DNA of 64,000 bases from Bacteroidales bacterium (GTDB lineage Bacteria; Bacteroidota; Bacteroidia; Bacteroidales; UBA932), in contig JAGBAO010000009.1 in the NCBI GenBank assembly GCA_017938925.1, positions 1 through 64,000 of the forward strand, given 5' to 3'. The notes under the pieces are model-generated. The model searched no databases. It was given only the letters and a program-made list of their open reading frames with translations, and was not told where the DNA came from. The position numbers were made by a program, and so were the translations under genes. Below, in pieces: positions 1 to 8,661 of the stretch. Numbering within the stretch: position 1 is the first letter of the stretch; the number at the start of each line of letters is the position of its first letter.

Positions 1-1431
1 CGCCAGGTACTGAAGTTCCATGCGGGTGGAGATGGTCGGGGTCCATTTGTACAGCAGGTCAGCTACCACAATGTGGGACAGACCGATGTAAAGACCGTTG
101 TTCTCGTGGTGCTTGTTATATTCCTGCACCGAGTACAAAAGCACGGACTTGAATTTCTTTGTCCATTGCTTCTCCACATCGAAACTGAAGTCACGGAAGA
201 GGAACCCACCGTCCTTTGTGCCTCCGGCTTCATTAAGACCGTAATAAGTCGAGAAGTTGGCGTGCACCTTCATTCCACGCTTTCCTCCTATCGCGGTTCC
301 ACGTCTGAAATTGTAGAACACATCGACCTGACCACCTATCTCCCCGGCCCTTATGACCTTGTCGCCGACCTCCGGATTGTAAGGATTGAGATTGGTGAGC
401 ATGTAGGTGTACTGGGTGCACATTGCAGGACGATAAGAAAGCATGTTAGCTGCAGAGTCAAAGCCGTATTCCCTGCCGGAATAGACATATATCTTCTGAT
501 TCATGCGGTCCATTCGGCGTCCTGTCACCGACACGCCAAGTCCACGGCCGTTATATCCAAATTCAAGGAGCTGTGCATTTCCATGCTCCTGTCTTCCGTT
601 CATTGCAGCTCCCACCGGAAGCCTGCCTGCATCCACATATTCTCCCTTGGCAAAGAATCCGTCCATGTCAAAATTGAGACGGCCGGACCAGCCGACAGTG
701 TTCTCCCTGCATCCCAATGCCACCAGAGCAGCATCGACCGACTCATGCCTGTTCATCACGGAGCCTTCGAGAGACAGTGAGAAATCATTCGTTCCCAAGA
801 GGTTTGAAAGAGAGAGGCTCAGATCCGCTGCTGCGACATTCACCTTGGTGAGACCAAGACCGAAGAACTTTCCATCATAGCCCATGAATGCGACATTATC
901 GGCAACCTTGCCCAGACGAGGGATGCCCCAGAATGCTCTAACCGAGATCTTGTCCTCCCAGTTGTATGTCGCTCTCGCTCCTAAAAGGGCATTGTTAAGT
1001 CCCAGCATCCTGTCCTCCCAGCTTCTGAAAAGCAGACCGCTTCCAAGCTGCTCGTAGAAAGTTCCGGCTGTCACCGAATATGACTTGTCCCTCCATGAAA
1101 CGTAGAGATTGCTCAAAGACATCGCGTTCTCTGAAATCGGAAAACCGACCAGTGTCGGGAAATAACCCTCCAGCTGCAGTCCGGCAGAAAGGCGTCCCTT
1201 GTAGTAGTCGAGCTTCAGATAATCGTTGGAAGCGAAGATATTGCCCTCCTTGAGCTGCGGCTGCATGGACGGATAGAAGTTGTTAGCAACATCTTCCACA
1301 TAGAAATGATTTGTGGATTCAAGACTTCCGGTCAGGTATCCCCAATCCTTCTTTTCCGCCTTGTCACCTCCTGCAAAAGCAAAAGGGACTGCCATCAGAC
1401 AAAGCAGCAACGATATGATAGTTCTTTTCAT
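1..1431 (-). CDS. DUF6029-family outer-membrane protein, 3' end beyond window
   Basis: Open on the minus strand from ATG at 1431 to the window edge without a stop, 477 codons, so the C-terminus lies outside. The protein begins with a signal peptide (MKRTIISLLLCLMAVPFAFA) and continues as alternating aromatic and polar strands typical of an outer-membrane beta-barrel or surface protein (for example NFYPSMQPQL, SLSNLYVSWRDK, YLKLDYYKGR). I recognise it as the Bacteroidota family DUF6029, whose biochemical role is unknown. It lies 17 bp after the TlpA-like thioredoxin gene on the same strand, and the two are probably co-transcribed. No catalytic motif is visible. The family call rests on overall resemblance; the reading frame is certain. 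Confidence 0.8.
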   Translation of the reverse strand, partial: MKRTIISLLLCLMAVPFAFAGGDKAEKKDWGYLTGSLESTNHFYVEDVANNFYPSMQPQLKEGNIFASNDYLKLDYYKGRLSAGLQLEGYFPTLVGFPISENAMSLSNLYVSWRDKSYSVTAGTFYEQLGSGLLFRSWEDRMLGLNNALLGARATYNWEDKISVRAFWGIPRLGKVADNVAFMGYDGKFFGLGLTKVNVAAADLSLSLSNLLGTNDFSLSLEGSVMNRHESVDAALVALGCRENTVGWSGRLNFDMDGFFAKGEYVDAGRLPVGAAMNGRQEHGNAQLLEFGYNGRGLGVSVTGRRMDRMNQKIYVYSGREYGFDSAANMLSYRPAMCTQYTYMLTNLNPYNPEVGDKVIRAGEIGGQVDVFYNFRRGTAIGGKRGMKVHANFSTYYGLNEAGGTKDGGFLFRDFSFDVEKQWTKKFKSVLLYSVQEYNKHHENNGLYIGLSHIVVADLLYKWTPTISTRMELQYLA

Positions 1432-1448
1432 CGGTTGTCGGTTAAAGA

Positions 1449-1934
1449 CTACTTCTGAGACTTCTTGATGGCCTCAAAGAGTTCCAGCTCATTGCCTGGA
1501 ACATACGAAGTGTGCGAATAGACGATCTTGCCCTTTCCGTCCACCACAAAGACATGAGGCACCACAGAGACGTTCATAGCCCTCATGAAGTCCTGATTCT
1601 TGTCGAAGAGCAGCACATAGTCCTCTCCCCAGCCACGTCCCTCGGCAAAGGACTTCGCCTTGGCAAGAAGGCGGCTGTCATCGGTCGATACGGCAACGAC
1701 GCGGAACTTCGCCTCATCCTGCCAGTCAGGGAGGGCGTCATAGATCGCATCAAGTTCACGGATGCAAGGCTTGCATGATGTAGACCAGAAGGAGACGATC
1801 ATCGGAGTTCCCTCTTCAAGAAGGGATGACGTGTCGAAGGACTCGCCCTTTACATTTTCAACGGTAACTGAAGGCACTTGTGCCGCTGCCAGTGCAGAGA
1901 CACAGAGCGCAATGCTCAAAAGAATCTTTCTCAT
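1449..1934 (-). CDS. TlpA-family thioredoxin-like protein, periplasmic
   Basis: 161 residues with a signal peptide (residues 1-19, cleaving after ALAAA). The mature part is a single TlpA/AhpC-TSA thioredoxin fold: active-site CKPC at 54-57 in the context WSTSCKPC, and a cis-proline region (VVPHVFVVDGKG) near 110. Such proteins reduce or oxidise periplasmic thiols, often for cytochrome maturation or folding of exported proteins. It lacks the long N-terminal domain of many Bacteroidetes TlpA proteins. It precedes the DUF6029 gene, a pairing that suggests the thioredoxin serves that protein or its export. Substrate unknown. Confidence 0.88.
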   Translation of the reverse strand: MRKILLSIALCVSALAAAQVPSVTVENVKGESFDTSSLLEEGTPMIVSFWSTSCKPCIRELDAIYDALPDWQDEAKFRVVAVSTDDSRLLAKAKSFAEGRGWGEDYVLLFDKNQDFMRAMNVSVVPHVFVVDGKGKIVYSHTSYVPGNELELFEAIKKSQK

Positions 1935-1957
1935 TTTCTGTTCCGGTTATTTACAAA

Positions 1958-1974
1958 GCCCTGTAAAGCAGGGC
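1958..1974 (-). terminator. Small GC-rich hairpin between folP and the TlpA gene
   Basis: GCCCTG, a 5-nt loop, then CAGGGC; on the minus strand it is followed by TTTGTAAATAA. It may end the folP operon, but a promoter-like box lies just upstream, so it may instead be the first structure of the TlpA leader. Confidence 0.45.
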
Positions 1975-1983
1975 AATAATTGG

Positions 1984-2014
1984 CAAAATTATGTAATATT
2001 ATTGGTTCCGCCAA
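1984..2014 (-). promoter_or_regulatory. Putative promoter for the TlpA-DUF6029 pair
   Basis: On the minus strand TAATTTTG (1991-1984) fits the Bacteroidota -7 consensus TAnnTTTG, with TTG (2014-2012) 20 bp upstream as a -33 box. It lies about 50 bp before the TlpA start at 1934. Confidence 0.45.
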
Positions 2015-2056
2015 GAATTTTCCGATAAAATTGAAAGCACTGATTATATTTTAAGG

Positions 2057-2878
2057 CTATCCCAGTTCCCGATACAGTTCCACAGTACGTTTCGCCTCCG
2101 CCACATCGTGAACCCTGAGAATGTCAGTTCCTTTTTGCAGAGCCCTGTAATGCAGGACCTGGGTCGCCGGCAGAGACTCCTCCGGAGTGATTGAGAAACG
2201 CCTATAAATCATGCTTTTACGGGAGAGTCCTATCAGGATGCGGGGTATTGTCCCGTCTGCACATGTGATGGTTCGCATCTGTTCCAGTTCACTCAGCAGA
2301 GTGTAGTTCTGATCCAGAGTCTTTGCAAAGCCGAAACCTGGATCCAGGATCCATCTGAAGATTCCATTTTCTGCGGCTTTTTGAGAAAAAGACTTAAAAT
2401 ATGAAACCACGTCCCCGGTAACGGACTTATAATTTGTAAGCATCTGCATATTCTCCGGCATTCCCCTCATATGCATTGCTACATAGGAAAGTCCTGATTC
2501 TCCGACAATCCGGAGCATTGCAGGATCCGCCTCTCCTGCCGATATGTCATTGACAATAAAGTCACCTATCAAATCGTAAGTCTTTTTTACTACTGAAGAC
2601 CAGTAGGTATCGACAGACATGACCGCGTTCGGGAAAGAAACAGCAACCTCCCGCAGCACCGGCTCGAGACGGTTCCATTCCACATCTTCTCCTACCTGTT
2701 CCGATCCCGGTCTTGTCGAGCATGCACCTATGTCTATTATATCGGCTCCTTCCGAAAGAAGGGTTTCAATACGCCGCAAAGCGGCTTTCACCGACGGGCA
2801 ACGGCTTTGGGCAAAATAGGAATCGTCAGTAAGATTGACGATTCCCATAACCTGTATGTTTCTGTTCCTGTCCGTCAT
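2057..2878 (-). CDS. folP: Dihydropteroate synthase
   Basis: 273 residues, joining 4-aminobenzoate to the pterin pyrophosphate in folate synthesis. Visible hallmarks: the N-terminal loop MGIVNLTDDSYF (residues 11-22), DIIDIGACSTRPGSE, VNDISAGE, the DPGFGFAKT motif, IGLSRKSM and C-terminal RVHDV. A longer in-frame start at 3025 exists, but its extra 49 residues are low-complexity and overlap the preceding gene; ATG 2878 gives the normal family length and an ATGA overlap with the DoxX-like stop. It is the last gene of a five-gene minus-strand operon that also carries tmk, so two steps of thymidylate/folate metabolism are together. Confidence 0.95.
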   Translation of the reverse strand: MTDRNRNIQVMGIVNLTDDSYFAQSRCPSVKAALRRIETLLSEGADIIDIGACSTRPGSEQVGEDVEWNRLEPVLREVAVSFPNAVMSVDTYWSSVVKKTYDLIGDFIVNDISAGEADPAMLRIVGESGLSYVAMHMRGMPENMQMLTNYKSVTGDVVSYFKSFSQKAAENGIFRWILDPGFGFAKTLDQNYTLLSELEQMRTITCADGTIPRILIGLSRKSMIYRRFSITPEESLPATQVLHYRALQKGTDILRVHDVAEAKRTVELYRELG

Positions 2879-4089
2879 AGAAGCAGCATAACAGCAAAAA
2901 CATAGAGCAGGAAGGCCTGGAATGCCAGGTCGGCAGACGTATCGTTGCCTATGATCAGTTCCGTATCGTCCCCCGAATGAAGCTCTTCGAGTTCCGTCAC
3001 ATCCGGAAGGGCCCTTCCAGCCCATTTGCAGACAAGATATCCGTCACTGAAATATGTGACTCCCGCATTCGACCTGTTCATCGTGATCAGGGTCTTTCTG
3101 TCAGAATAATAAAGATTGTCTTCTATGATGACAGAGGTCTTCGCAGGAAGTCCTGCAAGAATCTCCGACATATGCTGAGGAGTGGAAGCCACCAGCAGCA
3201 GCGGCCTGAAACCGGTTCGTGCGGCCTCCTGAAGGAAGTCGGCCACCTCCACCCATCGTGAAGACTTCATGCCTGCATCATATACAGACATGACCATGAC
3301 CTTTCCCCGCACAGCAAGCGTGTCCCGGTATTCCCCGTCATCATCAGAAAATGACAGGCTTACTACTGACTCTTCAAAACCCCTCTTCATCACAGTCTTT
3401 GTCTCCACAAAGTCCCATGTGGAATCAGGAAGATGTCCAAGGTCATATTCCTGAATCTGCCCGTCCTTCTCATAGACGAAGACGGTTTCAAACATATCCT
3501 CATATGCCGTTTCAAAAGCATGTCCAGCCTGAAGGGCAACGGCCGGCTTGAAGGCAGTATAGTCCACCAGAGGAATCCTCAGCCAGGAATACACTCCGAA
3601 AGCAAAGACAGAAACCGTCACGATTGCGAATGAGGCATACTTATGTTTCTTCGGACCACCAAGATGCCTGAGCGGGAAAGCAAAGACAAGAAGCATGGCC
3701 AGCAGGACAAGATTCTTCAGGAAGGTCTGCATATGGGTCAGATGGATAGCCTCACCGAAGCATCCGCAATCCATCTGAGGGTTGAAGATGACCAGCATCA
3801 GGGTAAGCAGGGTGAAAAGGACCTGGAATGCAAGTGCCACGAACACTGTCACCTTCCGCCACACTCCTGTGACCAGGGCTGTGCCGACTGTAGTCTCCAC
3901 AAATGCGAACAGCACTCCCGCCGGCTTTGCGACAGGGGCAAGAAAATCCAAATGCAGGAAATTGAAATATTCCTGCATTATAAGTCCTGTTCCGACAGGG
4001 TCCAGAAGTTTGAATATGCCGGCTATGAAGAAGACAAATCCCGCGAGAAACCCGCAAAATCTCTTCAGCCTGAAAAGAATGTATTTCAT
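2875..4089 (-). CDS. DoxX/MauE-like membrane protein with extracytoplasmic domain
   Basis: 404 residues. The first ~150 contain four to five membrane helices (GFLAGFVFFIAGIFKLLDP, GVLFAFVETTVGTALVTGV, VALAFQVLFTLLTLMLVIF, NLVLLAMLLVFAFPL) of the DoxX/MauE type, including DCGCFG between helices, a dithiol seen in MauE/VKOR-like redox partners. The C-terminal half is soluble and probably periplasmic, followed by a last hydrophobic segment (AFLLYVFAVMLLL). It starts 1 bp after the tmk stop and overlaps folP by four bases. A role in thiol/quinone redox is inferred from the family and from the CxxC-bearing Omp28-like protein two genes upstream. Confidence 0.75.
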   Translation of the reverse strand: MKYILFRLKRFCGFLAGFVFFIAGIFKLLDPVGTGLIMQEYFNFLHLDFLAPVAKPAGVLFAFVETTVGTALVTGVWRKVTVFVALAFQVLFTLLTLMLVIFNPQMDCGCFGEAIHLTHMQTFLKNLVLLAMLLVFAFPLRHLGGPKKHKYASFAIVTVSVFAFGVYSWLRIPLVDYTAFKPAVALQAGHAFETAYEDMFETVFVYEKDGQIQEYDLGHLPDSTWDFVETKTVMKRGFEESVVSLSFSDDDGEYRDTLAVRGKVMVMSVYDAGMKSSRWVEVADFLQEAARTGFRPLLLVASTPQHMSEILAGLPAKTSVIIEDNLYYSDRKTLITMNRSNAGVTYFSDGYLVCKWAGRALPDVTELEELHSGDDTELIIGNDTSADLAFQAFLLYVFAVMLLL

Positions 4090-4090
4090 A

Positions 4091-4771
4091 TCAACCTATA
4101 GCTTTGTCAACTACGGCCTTCACTTTCTCAAAAATTGCACCCGGAGGCAGCATCTGGCCGTATTCATCCGAGCAGTCGATCCTGATGAACTTCGGATCCA
4201 GTTCGCACTGACGTCTGTACATCGTCCTGACCCGTTTCTGGAATTCGATGTCCGCTTCATGGATATCCTGGCTGCCCTCCAGATAATCCCTGTCCTGGCC
4301 GGCTCTGTCTGACTTCAGTTTGGATTCCACAAAGCTGATCGGAACATCAAGGAAGATGTTCAGGTCCGGCTTGGGAAGTTCGAAGTCTCCGTATTCGGTG
4401 TTGAACACCCAGTCACGCAGCTTTTCCGCCTCAACCGGGTCATTCAGTTTCGCACACTGATATGCGATGTTCGAATAGACATATCTGTCCAGCAGGATAT
4501 GCCCTCCTGCAGCGAGAGTCTTTCTCATCTGAGGAGCTGCCCCATGGCGGTCCTCCGCAAAAAGAAGAGCCACCAGCTGAGGGTGCACAGCCTCGTTGGA
4601 GCCGAAGTCTCCGCGAAGGAAACGGCTGATCAGGTCTCCATATACTGGAGCGTCATAACGTGGAAAATGGACATATTCCAGAGAGCCGAAAAGGCTCTCA
4701 AGATATGTCCTTAACTTCTTTACCTGAGTGGACTTGCCTGCCCCGTCCAGGCCTTCAAGAACCACAAGCAT
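4091..4771 (-). CDS. tmk: Thymidylate kinase
   Basis: 226 residues, phosphorylating dTMP to dTDP. The P-loop is GLDGAGKST (7-15), with the DR(Y/H) motif in LLDRYVYSNIAYQ and a LID-type segment around KSDRAGQDRDYLEG. Length is slightly above the usual 205-215. Its start codon shares one base with the stop of the Omp28-like gene (TAATG), implying translational coupling. The combination of dTMP kinase with exported redox lipoproteins is odd by function but the overlaps leave little doubt of co-transcription. Confidence 0.96.
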   Translation of the reverse strand: MLVVLEGLDGAGKSTQVKKLRTYLESLFGSLEYVHFPRYDAPVYGDLISRFLRGDFGSNEAVHPQLVALLFAEDRHGAAPQMRKTLAAGGHILLDRYVYSNIAYQCAKLNDPVEAEKLRDWVFNTEYGDFELPKPDLNIFLDVPISFVESKLKSDRAGQDRDYLEGSQDIHEADIEFQKRVRTMYRRQCELDPKFIRIDCSDEYGQMLPPGAIFEKVKAVVDKAIG

Positions 4772-5880
4772 TATTTCTCGTATTCAAATGGTGTAGGTGC
4801 GTCGACAGGAGCATCCACTGCATTGCAGACGGTGTACATCACCTTTGAACCGTCAGCCACACCGTAAGACACGAAAACTGCAAGATGAAGGTTTTCTGTC
4901 TTCCAGCTGCCCTTGAGATCCATCACGAATGTCTTCTCAGCAGTCTCACCGGTAGTAAGAGTTCCGAGTTCGTGACCGAACCATGTTCCTGAATACTTGG
5001 AATCAGCAATACGCACGCAATTTTCGTGAATGTCGAAAGAATCGTCACCGACATTGTCATAGTCGCTCTGCTGTCCATATATTTCATCTTCGAGCAGCCA
5101 TGCCCCCACGTTGAAGATGCCGTCGACTGCTGCCTTTACCGTGACCTTTGCTATAAGTGTTCCTTCCTTTTCATACAAGGCCGGTGTAACTGATATTCCA
5201 GCCTTTGCAGGACCGGCAGACATCTCATTGATCATTCCCTTCAAGGTTTCAGCACCTGAACTGTGAGAGAATCCCTGAACCTGATCAATGGTAAGATATG
5301 GATAATTGGATGTTCTCGGAGCAGAGATGAACGCAGGGTCATCTGATCCGTAAGAGTGGACTGCCGCCAGAACCGCCTTATCTGGGATGATGTTCTCAGC
5401 CATAAGCTCCTTGAGGATCTTGATCATATAAGGACAGAATCCGCAACCTGTGCCCGTGTACTGGGTAAGGAACGAGCGGTGCACGAACGAAGTGCTTTCC
5501 GGAGTCGGATCTGCGACCGCCTCAGGCACCGGCACATTGATCGCCTTTACGACAAACAGTCCGTTTCCGTCCACAGACTTATTGAAAGTAGACAGGGTTC
5601 CGTAATTAGCATAGAAGCTGTATTCTCCCACCTTTGTCGCTGTGAACTTTCCGTCAACAAGGGTCACAGGCTCATCATTTTCGTCATAAATTGAAGCAGA
5701 AGCAGTTACATCCTTAGTTCCAAGCATTACCTTCAAGGTAGCGGCATCCTGGCCATTTGCCTGAATGACATCCTTGTCCGAAACAATCCTGAGGTCTGCG
5801 CCTTCAGTACCGTCCTTTTCGCAGGAGAAAAGCATCACTGCTGCTGCAAGCAGTGATGCGATCTTGAATATATTTCTCAT
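4771..5880 (-). CDS. Omp28-related outer-membrane lipoprotein with CxxC
   Basis: 369 residues. Signal peptide with lipobox (AAAVMLFSC, Cys20). An N-terminal Ig-like domain (about 30-115) precedes a thioredoxin-like Omp28 domain with a CGFC active-site motif at 146-149 (GTGCGFCPYM), then a beta-sandwich C-terminus. Omp28 of Porphyromonas is a surface lipoprotein of unclear role; the CGFC suggests thiol exchange at the envelope. It overlaps the upstream 889-residue lipoprotein gene and the downstream tmk by one base each (TAATG). Family assignment is firm; the redox role is inference. Confidence 0.87.
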   Translation of the reverse strand: MRNIFKIASLLAAAVMLFSCEKDGTEGADLRIVSDKDVIQANGQDAATLKVMLGTKDVTASASIYDENDEPVTLVDGKFTATKVGEYSFYANYGTLSTFNKSVDGNGLFVVKAINVPVPEAVADPTPESTSFVHRSFLTQYTGTGCGFCPYMIKILKELMAENIIPDKAVLAAVHSYGSDDPAFISAPRTSNYPYLTIDQVQGFSHSSGAETLKGMINEMSAGPAKAGISVTPALYEKEGTLIAKVTVKAAVDGIFNVGAWLLEDEIYGQQSDYDNVGDDSFDIHENCVRIADSKYSGTWFGHELGTLTTGETAEKTFVMDLKGSWKTENLHLAVFVSYGVADGSKVMYTVCNAVDAPVDAPTPFEYEK

Positions 5881-8549
5881 TATCTTGACTGATTAAAATA
5901 TCTTTTGATGTACTTGTCAGCTCTTTCCTTGATTTCTTCCGAAGAAACAAGTCTGTACTCCATCTCCTTGAGTTCAACCGGAGCCTTGAGTCTTGTCCTC
6001 TCCTTATAGACTGTCTTAGGGAATTCTCCATTGACCTGAACATTGCCTGCTGACGGGCGAAGCGAACTCTGCTCCTTCTCAGGCTCGGTCCATCCTCTTG
6101 TAAGAACAACTTCCGAAACCACCGGGTTCTCAAGAATTGTTCCGCCAAGCTGCATGTCGATCCCCACAACATTCGGATAATATTCCACATCCTGGTATAC
6201 AACAGGCTTGATGGTAAGCTTGTCATTCTCCGAATCATACTCTACCGGGAATGCAAGAGTTCCTTCCTGGGCATAAGTCATTGTATAGTAATTCTTCGGC
6301 TCCATTGCAGAAAGATAGAACGGCACTGACCAGTTCGCTGTCGGAGGAAGAGTGTTCATATCGACAGGAGCAATAAGAGAAACATTACCATTCTTGTCCG
6401 CCACTGCCTCAATATACCATTTTGGACCGAAGTCGTTATAGATTGAAGACACGTCCACAGAACTGTACTTCTTGTCAACAAACAGATCATATGGAGACTT
6501 TGCGTCAAGACGTCCGAAGGAGTCATCATCAAGCCATCCAAGGCAGAGGAGCCTGTTCTGGTTCATAAGGCGGTTTGTAGTAAACGTCTTCGCAAGCTGT
6601 TCAAACTCAGTCCAATATGCATCAACATCCTCCTTATCCATGTCTGCAACCTCATCATAGATCTTGTAGACCTCATTCGGGAGTGAGGACGGATAGTCAT
6701 AGAGATTTCTCGAGATTGTGATCTTTGACTGATGCTGATATATCTTCTTGGCATTTGTTCCTGACTGCAGGATAGCTGTCGCTGTCCAGTCTCCCACAAG
6801 ATTCGCATAGTACTTAGGATCCACAGGTATCTTCTTTTCTGTCCATGGAGTGGTTACATCAGCGATCGAAGGACATTTTCCCTTCTCGATATCTTCCTTT
6901 GAGAAGCTTGTGACATCGTTCGGTGTATACTCCGTATTGTATCCGAGGACCGCAAGTCTGGTGGTTTCACCATCAACCGAACTGAAGGAAATGGTATATC
7001 CCTTCTCCGAGTTGATTGCAGAAAGTTCCTCTGCACTGAAGGCATTGTTGCCGTTAAGAATGCTGAAATAAGTCTTTCCGCCATTTGTAGCAAGTTTCCA
7101 ATCCCTTGTGTAGTTGGCTGCATAATAAGCCTCCATGAGAGGATTGTCCTTATATGTCGTGCACTTGATGTTGAAGGTCGCCTTGAAAGGAGTGGTCTCA
7201 CTCTCGACTGCAGTAACTTCAATGACAGGAGCGTCAAGCACCTTCTTAGTCGTTTCAAACTCAAAAGTCTGGAAGCTCTGTGAAGTTCCGCTGGAGTTAC
7301 CCATAGCGGTAACAAAGACAATATACTTGGTCTCCGGTTGGATCGCACTCTGATAGTACATGGAAGTAAGGTCCACCTGCACAGCACCTGATGCCACCCT
7401 TGTACCAAAGGTATATGCTGAAAAATATGAAGTCACAGCCCACTGCATGAAATCAGGATTTCCGTTCAGAAGCGGAAGCACCTGATCATTATATGTAACT
7501 TCATCGAAGATTCCGAATGCATACTGATCCACGCCTTCTTCAGGATAGAATTCGAGGGTTGCGTTCACCGGGGTCACCTTTGCAAGCTTGATTTCCACAC
7601 CCGCATCAAGCAGGTCCGGCTCCTTGATACGGAAATGCTTGCGCTGGAATGCACCTGTCCAGTATGCATCAAGAGGATGGGTGTAGTCCCAATCGATCAC
7701 TCCCATACTGCTCTGGGACTTCTTGTCCGTCTTGTAATAATCAGTGTTGATCATCGGCAGGTAATAGCCATTATCCCATCCTGAAGGAAATGCGAAAAAC
7801 TCATTTTCATATTCCTTGGTATCCTCCATCCATGAGAACTCACCTGCTACAAATACGACTGGCTCTCCCGGCGAGATTGGATTGTACCAGGTCTCCCAGT
7901 CAGCCTCTCCGTCACCGTCAGAGTCTGTATCTGTCTGATACCAGTTGTTTTCTGCCGAATAGACAAGAGTTGTGTCGTTCACTGCATACGCACCTGCATT
8001 GTAGAGCAACGAGAAATAATCGTCATTGCTTCCCTTCATGTAGTTGTACATCATGATGCAGCACTGGTTGTAGCGGATGGCATTCTTCCTGTCCTTAGTC
8101 TCCTTTGGAACAGTAAGACGCAGCTTATATCCGTCATAATACTGATCCACAACGGTTACAAGTTCCGAAAGATTGTACTCGGTCGTTGTGAACGGAAGTG
8201 TTATGATTTCCGAGAACTCGGTCTCGTTCAACGCCGCACAAGCATAGAGATAGTACTGGGTCTTTTCCTTGAGTCCGAGGGAAATCCTGATGACTTCACC
8301 TCCCTTGACTGTCACCTCAGTACCCTTCTTGAAGAGCTGCTGAGGGTTGTTCATGAGCTGTTCCTTGTCGTCTACGATATAAGCCATACGGATGACATCA
8401 CCACCATTGACATTAATCTCAACGTATTCAGGTCCGACTTCCTTCACTGAGACAGAGAAGCCCTTGTGCCTTTTTCCGTCGCAACCGGAAGCAGCTACCA
8501 TGACAGCTGCGAGTACAAAGACTGTCAGTTTGGATAAGATTTTTTTCAT
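5880..8549 (-). CDS. Large lipoprotein of unknown function
   Basis: 889 residues, first gene of the operon. Lipobox at Cys23 (VAASGCDG). The first 120 residues resemble a fibronectin-III-type domain (VSVKEVGPEYVEINVNGG, TQYYLYACAAL), and a second such segment appears near 325-440. The remainder is rich in aromatic residues and acidic loops. No catalytic motif is recognisable. Similar modular lipoproteins occur widely in Bacteroidales and are usually surface-exposed. Its stop shares a base with the start of the Omp28-like gene, so the two may act together at the outer membrane. Confidence 0.8.
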   Translation of the reverse strand: MKKILSKLTVFVLAAVMVAASGCDGKRHKGFSVSVKEVGPEYVEINVNGGDVIRMAYIVDDKEQLMNNPQQLFKKGTEVTVKGGEVIRISLGLKEKTQYYLYACAALNETEFSEIITLPFTTTEYNLSELVTVVDQYYDGYKLRLTVPKETKDRKNAIRYNQCCIMMYNYMKGSNDDYFSLLYNAGAYAVNDTTLVYSAENNWYQTDTDSDGDGEADWETWYNPISPGEPVVFVAGEFSWMEDTKEYENEFFAFPSGWDNGYYLPMINTDYYKTDKKSQSSMGVIDWDYTHPLDAYWTGAFQRKHFRIKEPDLLDAGVEIKLAKVTPVNATLEFYPEEGVDQYAFGIFDEVTYNDQVLPLLNGNPDFMQWAVTSYFSAYTFGTRVASGAVQVDLTSMYYQSAIQPETKYIVFVTAMGNSSGTSQSFQTFEFETTKKVLDAPVIEVTAVESETTPFKATFNIKCTTYKDNPLMEAYYAANYTRDWKLATNGGKTYFSILNGNNAFSAEELSAINSEKGYTISFSSVDGETTRLAVLGYNTEYTPNDVTSFSKEDIEKGKCPSIADVTTPWTEKKIPVDPKYYANLVGDWTATAILQSGTNAKKIYQHQSKITISRNLYDYPSSLPNEVYKIYDEVADMDKEDVDAYWTEFEQLAKTFTTNRLMNQNRLLCLGWLDDDSFGRLDAKSPYDLFVDKKYSSVDVSSIYNDFGPKWYIEAVADKNGNVSLIAPVDMNTLPPTANWSVPFYLSAMEPKNYYTMTYAQEGTLAFPVEYDSENDKLTIKPVVYQDVEYYPNVVGIDMQLGGTILENPVVSEVVLTRGWTEPEKEQSSLRPSAGNVQVNGEFPKTVYKERTRLKAPVELKEMEYRLVSSEEIKERADKYIKRYFNQSR

Positions 8550-8583
8550 TGTATTTATTTTTGGTTATTTACATCAAATCGTG

Positions 8584-8613
8584 CAAAGATAATTAATTTT
8601 CAGAATATCACAA
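8584..8613 (-). promoter_or_regulatory. Promoter of the lipoprotein-Omp28-tmk-DoxX-folP operon
   Basis: Minus-strand TATCTTTG (8591-8584), a perfect TAnnTTTG box, with TTG (8613-8611) 19 bp upstream. The expected start point leaves a leader of about 30 nt before ATG 8549. Confidence 0.7.
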
Positions 8614-8628
8614 TATTGGAAATCTTTG

Positions 8629-8636
8629 TATCTTTG
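8629..8636 (+). promoter_or_regulatory. -7 box of the purB promoter
   Basis: TATCTTTG, perfect match to TAnnTTTG, 26 bp before the purB ATG at 8662. No clear -33 box. It is divergent from the lipoprotein-operon promoter, the two -7 boxes being only 37 bp apart. Confidence 0.65.
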
Positions 8637-8661
8637 CAGCCCTGAAACAAATAGAGAAAAC

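Noticed and set aside
73-780. 235-codon open frame on the plus strand
   Set aside because: Antisense to the DUF6029 gene, which is continuously open to the window edge and has a signal peptide.
2879-3025. N-terminal extension of folP by 49 codons
   Set aside because: Overlaps the DoxX-like gene deeply, no homology to DHPS; ATG 2878 with ATGA overlap fits.
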